Positions 7,800 through 16,296 of a stretch of 20,889 bases of DNA are shown here, one piece after another. This DNA is from CBCXVS01 sp965178525 (GTDB lineage: Bacteria > Tectomicrobia > Entotheonellia > Entotheonellales > Entotheonellaceae). Position numbers and translations under genes: made by a program. The stretch is from positions 1 through 20,889 of the forward strand of contig CBCXVS010000118.1 in assembly GCA_965178525.1 (NCBI GenBank), given 5' to 3'. Numbering within the stretch: the first letter of the stretch is position 1; the number at the start of each line of letters is the position of its first letter. The notes beneath the pieces are model-generated. The model was not told the DNA's origin and made no database searches. It saw only the letters and a program-made list of their open reading frames with translations.

Positions 7800-8766
7800 A
7801 GCCAGTCCACTGGTGACGCAAGAAGCCGACCATGCCGAGGAACTCATGGATTTTCGCGGACGTGACCTTCTCGGTATCGAGGACCTCACGGCAGCAGAGA
7901 TTCAGGCGATTCTGGACACGGCAGTGTCGTTTAAAGAGATCTCGGAACGCGAGATTAAAAAAGTCCCGACCCTGCGCGGGAAAACGATTATCAATCTCTT
8001 TTTCGAACCCAGTACCCGCACCCGCACGTCATTCGAAATCGCTGGCAAACGCCTCAGCGCCGACGTCATCAACATCAACATCTCCACGAGCAGCCTGAGC
8101 AAAGGCGAGAGCCTGCGCGATACCGCCGACAACCTCGCCGCCATGCAAGCCGATGCCCTCATCGTGCGGCACCAGGCCGCCGGTGTGCCGCACATGCTGG
8201 CACGCTTTGCCCACAGCCCAGTCATCAATGCCGGCGACGGCGCCCACGAGCACCCGACGCAGGCCTTACTCGACGTCTATACCATCCGGGAAAAACTCGG
8301 GACGTTGGCCGGCCGCCGCGTCCTCATCGTCGGCGACATTGCCAGCAGTCGCGTGGCGCGCTCCAACATCCTGGCCATGCGCAAGCTCGGCATGGACGTC
8401 GGCCTCTGTGCGCCGCGCACCATGCTCCCCGTCGGCATGGAGCCCTGGGGCGTCGACGTCAGCAGCGACCTCGACGACGCCCTGCCCGACGCCGATGTCG
8501 TCATGATGCTGCGGATTCAACGGGAGCGCCATGGCGAGGTTTTGTTCCCCTCGCTGCAAGAGTACGCCGAGCGCTACGGCCTAACGTCAGAGCGGCTACG
8601 CCGGGCCAAGCCGGAGATTCTGGTGATGCACCCGGGCCCGATGAATCGGGGTGTGGAAATTGCTCCGGAAGTAGCCGATGGCCTGGAATCCGTGATTTTA
8701 CAGCAAGTCACCAACGGAGTAGCCGTGCGCATGGCCCTGCTCTACCTCATTATTGGGGGAAGCTAA
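7786..8766 (+). CDS. pyrB: Aspartate carbamoyltransferase catalytic subunit
   Basis: PyrB makes N-carbamoyl-aspartate from carbamoyl phosphate and aspartate, the committed step of pyrimidine synthesis. Carbamoyl-phosphate site motifs are present: FFEPSTRTRTSFE, the lysine loop SSLSKGESLRDT, RHQAAGVPHMLA and HEHPTQALLDV. Aspartate-side motifs are SSRVARSN, MLRIQRER and HPGPMNRG. ATG 7786 (GAGGA five bases upstream) gives 326 residues and overlaps pyrR by 14 nt. ATG 7846, preceded by GAGG, gives 306 residues, the classical length, and removes an unconserved N-terminus. I cannot decide between them. No pyrI regulatory gene or inactive PyrC-like partner is seen, so control is probably through PyrR. 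The middle of the gene is strikingly C-rich on the coding strand. Confidence 0.96.
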   Translation: MLTHEASPLVTQEADHAEELMDFRGRDLLGIEDLTAAEIQAILDTAVSFKEISEREIKKVPTLRGKTIINLFFEPSTRTRTSFEIAGKRLSADVININISTSSLSKGESLRDTADNLAAMQADALIVRHQAAGVPHMLARFAHSPVINAGDGAHEHPTQALLDVYTIREKLGTLAGRRVLIVGDIASSRVARSNILAMRKLGMDVGLCAPRTMLPVGMEPWGVDVSSDLDDALPDADVVMMLRIQRERHGEVLFPSLQEYAERYGLTSERLRRAKPEILVMHPGPMNRGVEIAPEVADGLESVILQQVTNGVAVRMALLYLIIGGS

Positions 8767-8767
8767 C

Positions 8768-10060
8768 ATGAGCCTGCTGCTGCGCGGCGGACGGGTACTG
8801 GACCCATCTCAAGGCCTGGACCGCTACCTGGATGTGTGGATTGCCGAGGGTCGGATTGCGGCGCTCGGCGCCGGGCTGGAGGCGCCGTGGACGGCGCCGG
8901 ATGCGCCCCCTCGCATCCTGGATGTGTCGGGCTGTCTCGTCGCACCGGGCTTTTTAGATGTGCACACGCATTTACGCGAGCCGGGATTCGAGCACAAAGA
9001 AACGATCGCCACCGGTCTGCAAGCAGCAGCGGCGGGCGGCTTTACCGCGGTCGCGGCGATGGCGAACACACAGCCCGCCAACGACACCGCGGCCGTGACC
9101 GAACTCATGCTGCAGCGGGCCGCCGCCGTGGGCGGGACGCGCCTCTATCCGGTAGGCGCCGTCTCGGTGGGCTTGGCCGGCACCGAGCTGGCCGAGATTG
9201 GCGGCATGCATCGGGCCGGAATCGTGGCCCTCTCGGATGACGGCATCCCCGTCATGAATGCGCGCTTGCTGCGGCGCGCCATGGAATACGGCCACATGCT
9301 CGGGCTCCCGGTCCTCTCCCACTGCGAGGACCCCGGCCTCGCCGCCGGCGGCGTCATGCACGAAGGCGCCGTGTCCACCGCCCTCGGACTCCCGGGGGCG
9401 CCGGCCGCGGCCGAAAACGTCATGGTGTACCGGGACCTGCAACTAGCCGCGCTCACCGGCGCCCACGTCCACATCCAGCATGTGAGCACGGCCGAGGCGG
9501 TCGATCTGGTGCGGCGCGCCAAAGCGCAGGGCATCGCGGTCACGGCCGAAGCCTGTCCGCATCACTTCACCCTGACCCACGACGCCGTGCGGCACTACGA
9601 TACCCACACCCGCGTCAATCCGCCCTTGCGCACCGCCCAGGATGTCGACGCGGTCAAGGCCGGGCTGCGCGACGGCGCCATCGACATCATCGCCTCCGAC
9701 CATGCGCCGCACCACGTGGCGGAAAAAGAGCAGGACTATACCGCGGCGCCCGCCGGCATGGTCGGCCTCGAAACCAGCGTCGGCCTGTCCTTGCACCTGT
9801 ATCATGAGGGCGTCCTGTCTCTGTCCCAACTCATTGCCAAACATACCCTCCATCCCGCCCGGCTCCTCGGGGTTGCACATGGACAATTGCAGGCGGGTAG
9901 CGTGGCCGATCTCACCATTCTCGATCCCGAACGCGAATGGGTCGTGGAGGCGTCCGCCTTGCATTCCCGCAGCACCAATAGCCCCTTCTTGGGCTGGCGC
10001 CTGCGGGGGGCAGCTGTGGCGACAATTGTCGCCGGTGAGGTCATTTTTGATCGTTTATGA
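8768..10060 (+). CDS. pyrC: Dihydroorotase (class I)
   Basis: PyrC cyclises carbamoyl-aspartate to dihydroorotate. From ATG 8768 the protein has 430 residues, the class I length. All metal ligands are visible at the expected places: His66 and His68 (DVHTHLREPG), Asp158 (SDDG), His185 (LSHCED), His238 (HIQHVSTAEA) and the catalytic Asp311 (ASDHAPHH). It is therefore predicted active, unlike the inactive PyrC' found next to some PyrB proteins. GGGGGA at 8755-8760 is the ribosome binding site, inside the end of pyrB, whose stop is 1 nt upstream. The stop codon lies within ATGA at 10057-10060. Confidence 0.97.
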   Translation: MSLLLRGGRVLDPSQGLDRYLDVWIAEGRIAALGAGLEAPWTAPDAPPRILDVSGCLVAPGFLDVHTHLREPGFEHKETIATGLQAAAAGGFTAVAAMANTQPANDTAAVTELMLQRAAAVGGTRLYPVGAVSVGLAGTELAEIGGMHRAGIVALSDDGIPVMNARLLRRAMEYGHMLGLPVLSHCEDPGLAAGGVMHEGAVSTALGLPGAPAAAENVMVYRDLQLAALTGAHVHIQHVSTAEAVDLVRRAKAQGIAVTAEACPHHFTLTHDAVRHYDTHTRVNPPLRTAQDVDAVKAGLRDGAIDIIASDHAPHHVAEKEQDYTAAPAGMVGLETSVGLSLHLYHEGVLSLSQLIAKHTLHPARLLGVAHGQLQAGSVADLTILDPEREWVVEASALHSRSTNSPFLGWRLRGAAVATIVAGEVIFDRL

Positions 10061-10074
10061 CGAAAGAAGGATGT

Positions 10075-11187
10075 ATGCGAGCCGTACTTGCGTTAGCCGA
10101 TGGCGCCTATTTCGAGGGCGAATCCTTTGGCGCCCCGGGCGAAGCCATGGGCGAGGTCGTCTTTAATACGAGTATGACGGGCTACCAGGAAATTCTGACC
10201 GATCCATCGTATCGGGGCCAGATTGTCACCATGACGTATCCATTGATTGGCAATTATGGCGTCAACGACGAAGACGTCGAGTCCTACCGGCCCTGGGTCG
10301 AGGGCTTGGTGGTGAAGGAATGCAGTCCGGTGGTGAGCAACTGGCGTGCACGCTGCTCGCTGCCGGCGTACATGCGCGAGCACCACATGGTGGGGATTGA
10401 GGGCATTGACACGCGCGCGCTGACGCGGCATTTGCGCGATCACGGGGCGCAAGAGGGCATTATTTCGACGTTGGAAAGCGATCCGTCCGTTCTCGTGGCC
10501 CGAGCCCGCGCGCTCCCCGGGCTGAGCGGGCGCGATTTGGTGCGGGATGTCACGTGCGACGCCCCGTATGTCTGGCAGGGAGACGCCTCTGCCTTTGCCA
10601 GACCTGAGCGGCAACCGGAGGTGGCGCCGTTGGTGCTGGCGTACGACTACGGCATCAAGCAAAACATCTTGCGCCGTCTGCTCGATTGGGGCTGCCGCGT
10701 CCAGGTCATTCCGGCGATGCTGCCGGCCGAAGCGATGCTCGACATGGCGCCAGATGGCATTTTTTTATCGAACGGTCCCGGCGATCCCGAACCCGTGGCC
10801 TACGCCATCGCACAAATCAAGCGGCTGATCGGCGTGAAACCGATCATGGGCATCTGTCTCGGCCATCAGATGTTGGCGCTGGCCAGCGGGGCGCAGACTT
10901 TTAAACTGAAATTCGGCCATCACGGTGGCAATCAACCCATCCGCGATCTACGTACAGAGCGGGTTTTGATCACAGCGGAAAATCACGGTTTTGCCGTTGA
11001 TCCCAAGACGTTGCCGGAGGCCTTCGAGGTGACGCATGTCAATCTCAACGACGGCATCGTCGAGGGCATCCGGCATCGTGAATGGCCGGTGTATTCGGTG
11101 CAGTACCATCCGGAAGCGTCGCCCGGGCCGCATGACGCCCACGCGCTTTTCGAGCCGTTTATTGCCAGTATGGTTGCAGGGATGTAG
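10075..11187 (+). CDS. carA: Carbamoyl-phosphate synthase small (glutaminase) subunit
   Basis: CarA hydrolyses glutamine and channels ammonia to CarB. The 370-residue protein begins MRAVLALADGAYFEGESFGA, the standard CarA N-terminus. It carries the class I amidotransferase triad: Cys261 in MGICLGHQ, with His345 and Glu347 in YHPEASPGPHD. LSNGPGDP lies at about 232-239. I prefer ATG 10075 with GAAGG at 10066-10070. The in-frame ATG 10057, overlapping the pyrC stop as ATGA, would add six residues and is an alternative. The gap to carB is 10 nt. Confidence 0.97.
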   Translation: MRAVLALADGAYFEGESFGAPGEAMGEVVFNTSMTGYQEILTDPSYRGQIVTMTYPLIGNYGVNDEDVESYRPWVEGLVVKECSPVVSNWRARCSLPAYMREHHMVGIEGIDTRALTRHLRDHGAQEGIISTLESDPSVLVARARALPGLSGRDLVRDVTCDAPYVWQGDASAFARPERQPEVAPLVLAYDYGIKQNILRRLLDWGCRVQVIPAMLPAEAMLDMAPDGIFLSNGPGDPEPVAYAIAQIKRLIGVKPIMGICLGHQMLALASGAQTFKLKFGHHGGNQPIRDLRTERVLITAENHGFAVDPKTLPEAFEVTHVNLNDGIVEGIRHREWPVYSVQYHPEASPGPHDAHALFEPFIASMVAGM

Positions 11188-11197
11188 GGAAAGACCA

Positions 11198-14100
11198 GTG
11201 CCCAAGCGTCAAGATATCGACAAGATTTTACTCATTGGATCGGGACCGATTGTCATTGGTCAAGCCTGTGAATTCGACTATTCCGGTACGCAAGCGTGTA
11301 AAGCTTTGAAGGAAGAAGGGTACACCGTTGTCTTAGTCAATAGTAATCCGGCCACGATTATGACGGATCCCGATTTGGCGGACCGGACCTACGTCGAACC
11401 CTTGACCCCGGCCATCCTCGAAGCCATTATCCGCCGGGAGCGGCCCCAGGCCCTGCTCCCCACCATGGGCGGGCAGACCGCGTTGAATCTGGCCGTCACT
11501 CTGGCGGAAGAGGGCGTGTTGGCGCAGTATGGCGTCGAACTCATCGGGGCGAAACTCGACGCCATTCAAAAAGCCGAGGATCGCGACCTCTTCAAGCAGG
11601 TGATGCAAGATATCGGTCTGGCTCTGCCCCGCAGCGGCTATGCGTCCACCCTGGAGGATGCCGAACAAGTGATGCACAAGCTGGGGCTGCCATTGATCAT
11701 CCGGCCGTCGTTCACGCTCGGCGGCATGGGCGGCAATGTGGCGTACAATGTGCAAGAATTCAAGGAGTTTGTCGCCTGGGGATTGGCCGCCAGCCCGCGC
11801 CATGAGGTCCTGATCGAGGCGTCCGTGCTGGGGTGGAAAGAGTACGAACTCGAGGTCATGCGCGACCTGGCGGACAACGTCGTCATCATTTGCTCCATCG
11901 AGAATGTCGACGCCATGGGCGTGCACACCGGCGATAGCATCACCGTGGTGCCGGCACAGACCTTGACGGATAAAGAATACCAGCGCATGCGGGATGCGGC
12001 GATCCGCATCATCCGCGCCATCGGGGTGGAAACCGGCGGCTCGAACATTCAGTTTGCCGTGCATCCGGATACGGGCGACCTCGTCGTCATCGAGATGAAC
12101 CCCCGCGTCTCGCGCAGCTCGGCCCTGGCCTCGAAAGCGACTGGCTTTCCCATTGCCAAAATCGCCGCCAAGCTCGCCGTGGGCTATACCCTGGATGAAA
12201 TTCCCAACGATATTACGCGGGTGACCCCGGCGTCGTTTGAGCCCACTATCGATTATTGCGTCGTCAAGGCGCCCCGATTTGCCTTCGAAAAATTTCCCGA
12301 GGCCGATGCGCGGCTGACCACGCAGATGAAGTCGGTCGGTGAAGCCATGGCGATCGGCCGCACCTTCAAGGAAGCCTTGCAAAAAGCCTTGCGGTCATTG
12401 GAAACCGGCCATGACGGCTTTGAAGCGCCGGCCCTGGCGGCGACGGCGGCGGGCGAGGAGATGCTGCGGCAGCAGTTGCAAACTCCGCGAGCGGAGCGCT
12501 TGTGGTACGTGGCCGAGGCCTTCCGGCGCGGCATGCCGGTGCCGGATGTGGCGCAACTGACGCACATCGATCCGTGGTTTCTCGTACAGATCCAACAAAT
12601 TGTGGCCTATGAAGAGGAGATTCGCGGCTATGCGCAACAGGCGCCGTTGGCGCATGAGACCTTTGCCACCGAGATCTTGACCAAGGCGAAGCAGTATGGC
12701 TTTGCCGATGCCCGTATTGCCGCACTGCTGGCGACCGGACAACCGTCGCCGGAGACGATGAGGCACGAGCTGCGCGCCCTGCGGCAGCGCCACGGCGCCA
12801 CCGCCCGCTTTAAAATGGTGGATACGTGCGGGGCGGAGTTTGTCGCCCATACGCCGTATTTTTACTCTACCTATGAGCGGGAGTGCGAAGCGAATCCGAG
12901 CGCCGTGAAGAAAATTATGATTCTAGGCGGCGGGCCCAATCGGATCGGGCAGGGCATCGAATTCGATTACTGCTGCGTGCATGCCGCGTTTGCGCTGAAA
13001 GAAGATGGCTTTCAAACCATCATGGTGAACTGCAACCCGGAGACGGTGAGTACGGATTACGATACCTCGGACCGCCTCTACTTCGAGCCGCTGACCTTCG
13101 AAGATGTGATGAATATCGTCGAGGTCGAGCAACCGGACGGCGCCATCGTGCAATTCGGTGGCCAAACCCCGCTCAATTTGGCCGTGCCCCTGGCGCGGGC
13201 CGGGGTCCGCATTCTGGGCACCTCGCCCGACAGTATCGACCGGGCCGAGGACCGCAAACGCTTTCAGGAACTCCTGCACCGGCTCGGCCTGCGGCAGCCG
13301 GCCAATGGCACCGCGACCTCGCTTGAGGAGGCCGGAGCCGTGGCCCGGCGGGTGGGCTATCCGGTGGTGGTGCGGCCGTCGTATGTGCTCGGAGGGCGCG
13401 CCATGGAAATCGTCTACGATGATGCCAGTCTGGAAGCTTATATGAAGATGGCGGTGGCGGTGGCGCCGGACCTACCGATTCTGCTCGACCAATTCTTAGA
13501 GGACGCCATCGAAGTGGATGTCGACGCCATCTGCGACGGCACGGACGTCGTCATTGGCGGCATCATGGAGCACATCGAGGAAGCCGGCATCCATTCCGGC
13601 GACAGCGCCTGTTCGCTGCCCCCGTATTCGTTGTCGGAAGAGACGACCAACACGCTACGGGCCCAAACGCGGGCCTTGGCTTTAGAGCTGCACGTCGTGG
13701 GGTTAATCAATATCCAATTTGCCATTCAACACGGCGTCATCTACGTGCTCGAGGTCAACCCGCGTGCCTCCCGCACCATTCCCTTTGTCAGCAAAGCGAT
13801 TGGCGTGCCGCTGGCGAAACTGGCGGCGCGCGTCATGGCGGGCAAGACGCTGCGCGACCTCGGCTTCACCACGGCGGTGCAGGTGCCTTACCATGCGGTG
13901 AAAGAGGCGGTGTTTCCGTTCATCAAATTCCCTGGGGTGGATACGGTGCTGGGACCGGAAATGAAATCCACCGGCGAGGTCATGGGCCTCGATGTCGATT
14001 TTGGTGGGGCGTTTGCCAAATCGCAAATGAGTGTCGAGAGTACGTTGCCGCATGTCGGCAGCGCCTTCATCAGTGTGCGGGACCATGATAAACCCGCCGC

Positions 14101-14464
14101 GGTACGGTTGGCGCAGGACTTGGCTAGGCTCGGCTTCCGCATTCTGGCCACCCATGGCACGGCGGCCGCGATTGCCCAGGCCAGTGTGCCGGTTGAGGGG
14201 ATCAACAAGGTACAGGAAGGACGGCCGCATGTGGTGGATTGGATGACGAATGGCGAGATCGCGTTGGTGATCAACACGCCGGCGGGCAAACATTCGCAGG
14301 CCGATTCCTATGCGTTGCGGCGCACGGCCCTGACGCAGCGGATTCCGTATTGCACCACCATGCCGGGAGCGTTTGCCGCGGTGCAGGCGATTCGGTCGTT
14401 GCGCGAGGGTGAGCCGGCGGTGCGCTCGCTGCAGGAGTATCATCAGCTTCTCAACCACACCTAA
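11198..14464 (+). CDS. carB: Carbamoyl-phosphate synthase large subunit
   Basis: CarB makes carbamoyl phosphate from bicarbonate, ammonia and two ATP. The 1088-residue protein has the two homologous ATP-grasp halves. The first starts KILLIGSGPIVIGQACEFDYSG and includes ENVDAMGVHTGDS and EMNPRVSRSSALASKATG. The second starts KIMILGGGPNRIGQGIEFDYCC and includes VLGGRAMEIVY and EVNPRASRTIPFVSKAIG. A C-terminal MGS-like allosteric domain follows (roughly the last 140 residues). GTG 11198 is chosen because MPKRQDIDKIL matches family N-termini and a GGGAAAG lies just upstream; the longer in-frame extension back to 11036 overlaps carA and is rejected. The glycine-rich loop of the first half reads GGMGGN where GGTGGG or GGSGG is usual. 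The gene is otherwise intact. Confidence 0.98.
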   Translation: MPKRQDIDKILLIGSGPIVIGQACEFDYSGTQACKALKEEGYTVVLVNSNPATIMTDPDLADRTYVEPLTPAILEAIIRRERPQALLPTMGGQTALNLAVTLAEEGVLAQYGVELIGAKLDAIQKAEDRDLFKQVMQDIGLALPRSGYASTLEDAEQVMHKLGLPLIIRPSFTLGGMGGNVAYNVQEFKEFVAWGLAASPRHEVLIEASVLGWKEYELEVMRDLADNVVIICSIENVDAMGVHTGDSITVVPAQTLTDKEYQRMRDAAIRIIRAIGVETGGSNIQFAVHPDTGDLVVIEMNPRVSRSSALASKATGFPIAKIAAKLAVGYTLDEIPNDITRVTPASFEPTIDYCVVKAPRFAFEKFPEADARLTTQMKSVGEAMAIGRTFKEALQKALRSLETGHDGFEAPALAATAAGEEMLRQQLQTPRAERLWYVAEAFRRGMPVPDVAQLTHIDPWFLVQIQQIVAYEEEIRGYAQQAPLAHETFATEILTKAKQYGFADARIAALLATGQPSPETMRHELRALRQRHGATARFKMVDTCGAEFVAHTPYFYSTYERECEANPSAVKKIMILGGGPNRIGQGIEFDYCCVHAAFALKEDGFQTIMVNCNPETVSTDYDTSDRLYFEPLTFEDVMNIVEVEQPDGAIVQFGGQTPLNLAVPLARAGVRILGTSPDSIDRAEDRKRFQELLHRLGLRQPANGTATSLEEAGAVARRVGYPVVVRPSYVLGGRAMEIVYDDASLEAYMKMAVAVAPDLPILLDQFLEDAIEVDVDAICDGTDVVIGGIMEHIEEAGIHSGDSACSLPPYSLSEETTNTLRAQTRALALELHVVGLINIQFAIQHGVIYVLEVNPRASRTIPFVSKAIGVPLAKLAARVMAGKTLRDLGFTTAVQVPYHAVKEAVFPFIKFPGVDTVLGPEMKSTGEVMGLDVDFGGAFAKSQMSVESTLPHVGSAFISVRDHDKPAAVRLAQDLARLGFRILATHGTAAAIAQASVPVEGINKVQEGRPHVVDWMTNGEIALVINTPAGKHSQADSYALRRTALTQRIPYCTTMPGAFAAVQAIRSLREGEPAVRSLQEYHQLLNHT

Positions 14465-14467
14465 CCC

Positions 14468-14495
14468 ATGCGGAATGCGGAATGCGGAATGCGGA
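14468..14495 (+). repeat. Heptamer tandem repeat (ATGCGGA)x4 at the pyrD start
   Basis: Four exact, contiguous copies of ATGCGGA start at 14468, 14475, 14482 and 14489 and end at 14495, immediately before ATATAAAAATC. They fill the space between the carB stop (14464) and the pyrD body. The third copy provides the only array ATG in frame with pyrD. Each copy offers an ATG and a weak GGA, but there is no good Shine-Dalgarno before the array. Confidence 0.95.
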
Positions 14496-15465
14496 ATATA
14501 AAAATCGCCAGGCGGCGCCCGGTCCGGATCTGCGTGTGCAGATGGCGGGACTCGACCTGCAAAATCCCATTATAGCGGCCTCCGGGACGTGTGGGTATGG
14601 CGAGGAGCTGCATCCTTTTGTCGATTTGAATCGTCTGGGCGCCGTGGTCGTGAAGGGCTTGTCCCTACAGCCCTGGCCGGGCAACCCCGGCCCGCGGCTG
14701 GCGGAGACCGCGGCTGGCATGCTGAATTCAGTCGGGCTGCACAACATGGGTATCGAGGCCTTTGTGCGTCACCAGCTGCCGCGCCTGCGGCCCTACCGGA
14801 CGCATGTCATCGTCAACTTTTTTGGCGCCACTCCGGCGGCGTATGCCGCAGTGGCGGAGCGCGCCAGCGACGCCGAGGGCATTGCAGCGCTCGAGGCCAA
14901 TATTTCCTGTCCCAATACCCAGCATGGGGGTCTGCTCTTTAGTAGCGACCCGCAATTGACATTTGAGGTGGTGGCGCGTGTGCGCCAGGTGACCCATCTG
15001 CCGCTTATTGTCAAACTGAGCCCAAACGTCACCGATATCACGGCGATTGCCCGAGCCGCGGAGGAGGCGGGGGCGGATGCGGTCTCGTTAATCAATACGC
15101 TTCTGGGCATGGCGATCGATCTGGACACGCGAACGCCTCGGCTCCCGTTAGGGTCGGGGGGCTTGTCCGGGCCGGCGATCAAGCCGGTGGCGCTCCGTAT
15201 GGTGTGGCAGGTAGCCCAGGCCGTGTCGATTCCCGTCATTGGCATGGGCGGGATTAGCACCGGCGCAGATGCGTTGGAATTCCTCGTGGCCGGCGCCACC
15301 GCCTGTCAGGTGGGCACCGCAAGTTTTGTGGATCCGGCTGCCTGCCGTCAGATTATTGCCGAGATCGGACGTTATCTCCAGCGCCATCGCATCGCCACGG
15401 TAGCCGAACTCTGTGGGACGCTGCATCTGCCCGCCACAGAACCAGCGGCATCAGGGCGCGAGTAA
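14482..15465 (+). CDS. pyrD: Dihydroorotate dehydrogenase, class 1 (1B-like catalytic subunit)
   Basis: PyrD oxidises dihydroorotate to orotate using FMN. The protein is 327 residues. Family motifs: GLDLQNPIIAASGTCGYG; Lys58 in VVVKGL; NSVGLHNMG; NISCPNTQHGG with Cys143 at the position of the class 1 catalytic base (class 2 enzymes have Ser); KLSPNVTDI; SLINTLLGMAID; GGLSGPAIKPVALRMV; and the phosphate-binding IPVIGMGGISTGADALEFLVAGA. There is no membrane-binding N-terminal extension of class 2 type. Class 1B enzymes normally pair with the Fe-S/FAD subunit PyrK to use NAD, and no pyrK is seen here. The start lies in a heptamer repeat; in-frame GTG 14536 and ATG 14542 are possible shorter starts. 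Confidence 0.95.
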   Translation: MRNAEYKNRQAAPGPDLRVQMAGLDLQNPIIAASGTCGYGEELHPFVDLNRLGAVVVKGLSLQPWPGNPGPRLAETAAGMLNSVGLHNMGIEAFVRHQLPRLRPYRTHVIVNFFGATPAAYAAVAERASDAEGIAALEANISCPNTQHGGLLFSSDPQLTFEVVARVRQVTHLPLIVKLSPNVTDITAIARAAEEAGADAVSLINTLLGMAIDLDTRTPRLPLGSGGLSGPAIKPVALRMVWQVAQAVSIPVIGMGGISTGADALEFLVAGATACQVGTASFVDPAACRQIIAEIGRYLQRHRIATVAELCGTLHLPATEPAASGRE

Positions 15466-15498
15466 AGGTCCACACCGTCGTTAAGGAGATGAGATAGC

Positions 15499-15963
15499 AT
15501 GCGACTCCGCGATCCGGTTCGTCACGACATCGTTGCGGTCTGTCAACGTCTCTATACGCGTGGCTTCATCGCTGGGACTGAAGGCAATGTGAGTGTGCGG
15601 GTAGGGCCGGATCAGGTGTGGATCACACCGTCCGGATGCCACAAAGGCTTGATACGGCCCGAGGATCTCTTGCGCATCGACCTGGCGGGTGAGGTGGGTT
15701 TTGGCCACGGACAGCCATCGAGCGAAACGCCCATGCATCTCACGCTGTATCGTGGCCGCGCCGATATCCAGGCCGTCGTGCATGCACATCCGCCCATTGC
15801 GACGGCCTTAAAGTGGCGGGGTACACGTTGGATACCACGCTTTTGCCCGAGGCGATCGTGGCGTTGGGCGAGGTGCCAACCGTACCGTATCAGATGCCCA
15901 CGACATGGGCCTTCGCCCAGGCTGTGGGTGAGGCGATGCATCACGCCGACGCGGCCCTGTTAG
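15499..15963 (+). CDS. Class II aldolase/adducin-family protein, N-terminal part (frameshifted)
   Basis: The family comprises zinc-dependent sugar-phosphate aldolases and dehydratases such as L-fuculose-phosphate aldolase and MtnB; the substrate cannot be told. AAGGAGAT at 15483-15490 and ATG 15499 form a strong start, 33 nt after pyrD. Visible motifs: GTEGNVSVR (substrate phosphate loop), ITPSGCHKG, SSETPMHL with the acid/base Glu76, and HAHPPIATA with zinc ligands His95 and His97. Homology stops after residue 104 (near nt 15810). The remaining Arg/Trp-rich residues to 15963 are out of frame. One missing base near the AAA at 15810-15812 restores the frame (for example TTA AAA GTG GCG). It is probably the last gene of the pyr transcript, with no known pyrimidine role. 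Confidence 0.82.
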   Translation: MRLRDPVRHDIVAVCQRLYTRGFIAGTEGNVSVRVGPDQVWITPSGCHKGLIRPEDLLRIDLAGEVGFGHGQPSSETPMHLTLYRGRADIQAVVHAHPPIATALKWRGTRWIPRFCPRRSWRWARCQPYRIRCPRHGPSPRLWVRRCITPTRPC

Positions 15964-16130
15964 AGAATCACGGTAGTGTGGCTGTTGGCAACTCGCTGCA
16001 AACCGCGTTCAATATCATGGAAACCCTGGAGCGGGCCGCACAGGTATTCTATCTTGCAACGACCCTGGGCGGTGCGCGGCCGTTGCCGCCCGAGGCGGCG
16101 CAGGCGTTGCGCGCATTGCGTCAGGGGTAG
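15813..16130 (+). CDS. Class II aldolase/adducin-family protein, C-terminal part
   Basis: This is the downstream portion of the same gene, one frame over. It continues VAGYTLDTTLLPEAIVALGEVPTVPY, which in the family follows directly on HAHPPIATAL. It includes the third zinc ligand in LLENHGSVAVG (His53 of this piece, about 158 in the joined protein), then the helical tail. The joined protein would be about 210 residues, matching family length (about 215). GTG 15813 has no ribosome binding site and is not a convincing independent start. Because every active-site residue survives on both sides, the break looks like either a sequence error or a very recent mutation. Confidence 0.8.
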   Translation: MAGYTLDTTLLPEAIVALGEVPTVPYQMPTTWAFAQAVGEAMHHADAALLENHGSVAVGNSLQTAFNIMETLERAAQVFYLATTLGGARPLPPEAAQALRALRQG

Positions 16131-16296
16131 GGGCAGGCAACCACCATACCTATCACTTTATTCAGGTCTTCCCAATTCTCGTACGAAGACAAACGTGGAA
16201 AAGCGCTAGCGTTGCGTAAGCGGTGGGAGAGTAGGAAGCGATGCCGGGCTGTGTGAGGTCCAGTGGTATTGAGAGAGACTGAGATAGGAACAAGGC

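Noticed and set aside
11333..12382. Long antisense ORF (349 codons) inside carB
   Set aside because: It is a mirror of the carB codon pattern in GC-rich DNA, with no family motif; carB itself is unambiguous.
14468..14495. Frame-switching phase variation of pyrD by heptamer slippage
   Set aside because: The ATG two units from the array end stays in frame for any copy number of two or more, so slippage does not turn the frame on or off.
16131..16296. Possible RNA gene between aldolase and lepB
   Set aside because: No cloverleaf, terminator or conserved motif could be made out.
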